From positions 25,812-64,937 of the forward strand of contig JAKJEM010000016.1 in the NCBI GenBank assembly GCA_022705425.1: DNA of 39,126 nt, read 5' to 3'. Shown here one piece after another: positions 38,801 to 39,126 of this stretch (its first letter is position 1; every line of letters begins with the position of its first letter). The translations under genes and the position numbers were made by a program. The notes beneath the pieces are model-generated. The model made no database searches. It was given only the letters and a program-made list of their open reading frames with translations, and was not told where the DNA came from. Source of the DNA: Planctomycetota bacterium. Lineage in GTDB: Bacteria; Planctomycetota; Brocadiia; CAIUPP01.

Positions 38801-39126
38801 CGCGGGAATGGCCGCGGAACGCCTTCTCGCAGAGATGCGGCGACGCCTGCCGCGCGCCGTAGTGGATGCTCATGCCCACGTGGTACGGATGGAGGACGCG
38901 GGCCTGCCGGAGGGTCACCCCCTGCGCAAGGGACCGGCGACGCAGGGCGTGGCGGAGTGGCGGCGCGCGCTCAAGGGGCTGATGGGCGAGCGGGAGCTTT
39001 CCGCGCTCTTCCTGGCCTTCCCCGGAGCGCGCGAGCGCATTCCCTCGGCCAATCACTTCCTGATCGAGCAACTCCGCATGACACCCGAGGCGCGGGGGCT
39101 CGTCGTTGTCGCGCCGGAGACGCCGC
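38793..39126 (+). CDS. Amidohydrolase-family protein, N-terminal part cut by the window edge
   Basis: The frame from the ATG at 38793 is open to the end of the window: 111 full codons. It reads ERLLAEMRRRLPRAVVDAHA then HVVRMEDAGLPEGHP, so the metal-binding H-x-H of the amidohydrolase superfamily is seen as DAHAH near residue 28. ELSALFLAFPGARERIPSAN fits the next strand of a TIM-barrel. This suggests the amidohydrolase_2 group (decarboxylases, lactonases), but the rest is missing. The start overlaps the DHH gene end by 8 bases, so the two are coupled. Confidence 0.72.
   Translation, partial: MADAGMAAERLLAEMRRRLPRAVVDAHAHVVRMEDAGLPEGHPLRKGPATQGVAEWRRALKGLMGERELSALFLAFPGARERIPSANHFLIEQLRMTPEARGLVVVAPETP

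Overview
This 39.1 kb window is GC-rich chromosomal DNA, gene-dense on both strands, from a bacterium with an outer membrane: it carries type II secretion, an OmpA-type lipoprotein and an Mla/MCE lipid transporter. BNR/sialidase-like proteins, a C45 peptidase, a MetV-MetF pair, Rnf subunits and ADP-ribosylglycohydrolase and LacI remnants fit an uncultured heterotroph of the PVC, Sumerlaeota or Hydrogenedentota kind. That placement is a guess; the window has no rRNA or other firm taxonomic marker. No tRNA, rRNA, CRISPR array, phage or insertion sequence was seen.

Layout. 1-5.4 kb (minus): an ECF sigma factor, its zinc anti-sigma factor, two LTxxQ/CpxP-like envelope proteins, then gspE, gspF and a pseudopilin cut by the window edge. 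5.5-8.5 kb: a macrodomain protein, a C45 peptidase, a methyltransferase, and a cold-shock protein with a strong promoter and a leader of about 280 nt. 9-11.4 kb: a BNR protein next to a run of broken genes (glycosidase-like tail, frameshifted ADP-ribosylglycohydrolase head, LacI head, Kelch/BNR-like piece), with a well-preserved promoter and paired operators in front of the LacI remnant. 11.4-19 kb: a NIF3 protein, a DNA-binding-domain protein with a membrane anchor, an OmpA lipoprotein, a hydrolase, a TauE permease, an unrecognised 385-residue protein and a second BNR protein.

19-22.5 kb is one operon: dihydrolipoyl dehydrogenase, a free-standing lipoyl domain, MetV and MetF. It looks like a folate-linked one-carbon redox module and is the best candidate here for something not fully described. 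22.5-28.9 kb: a heptamer repeat, tsaE, and a minus-strand run from purE (frameshifted as given) through pyrC and a NYN protein to an ABC exporter. 28.9-33.3 kb: rnfE, rnfA, a small exported protein and mlaE-F-D, nearly all overlapping or within a few bases.

33.3-37.1 kb: dnaA preceded by a 566-bp intergenic region with four DnaA-box-like sites (probable oriC), an ApgM-type phosphoglycerate-mutase homologue that has lost its catalytic residues, and a PabA/TrpG amidotransferase. 37.2-39.1 kb: a membrane-anchored zinc-ribbon protein, a textbook terminator, a DHH phosphoesterase and the start of an amidohydrolase.

Many gaps hold close matches to housekeeping sigma-70 promoters (TTGACN, 16-18 bp, TANNNT). 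These agree independently with the gene starts chosen here.
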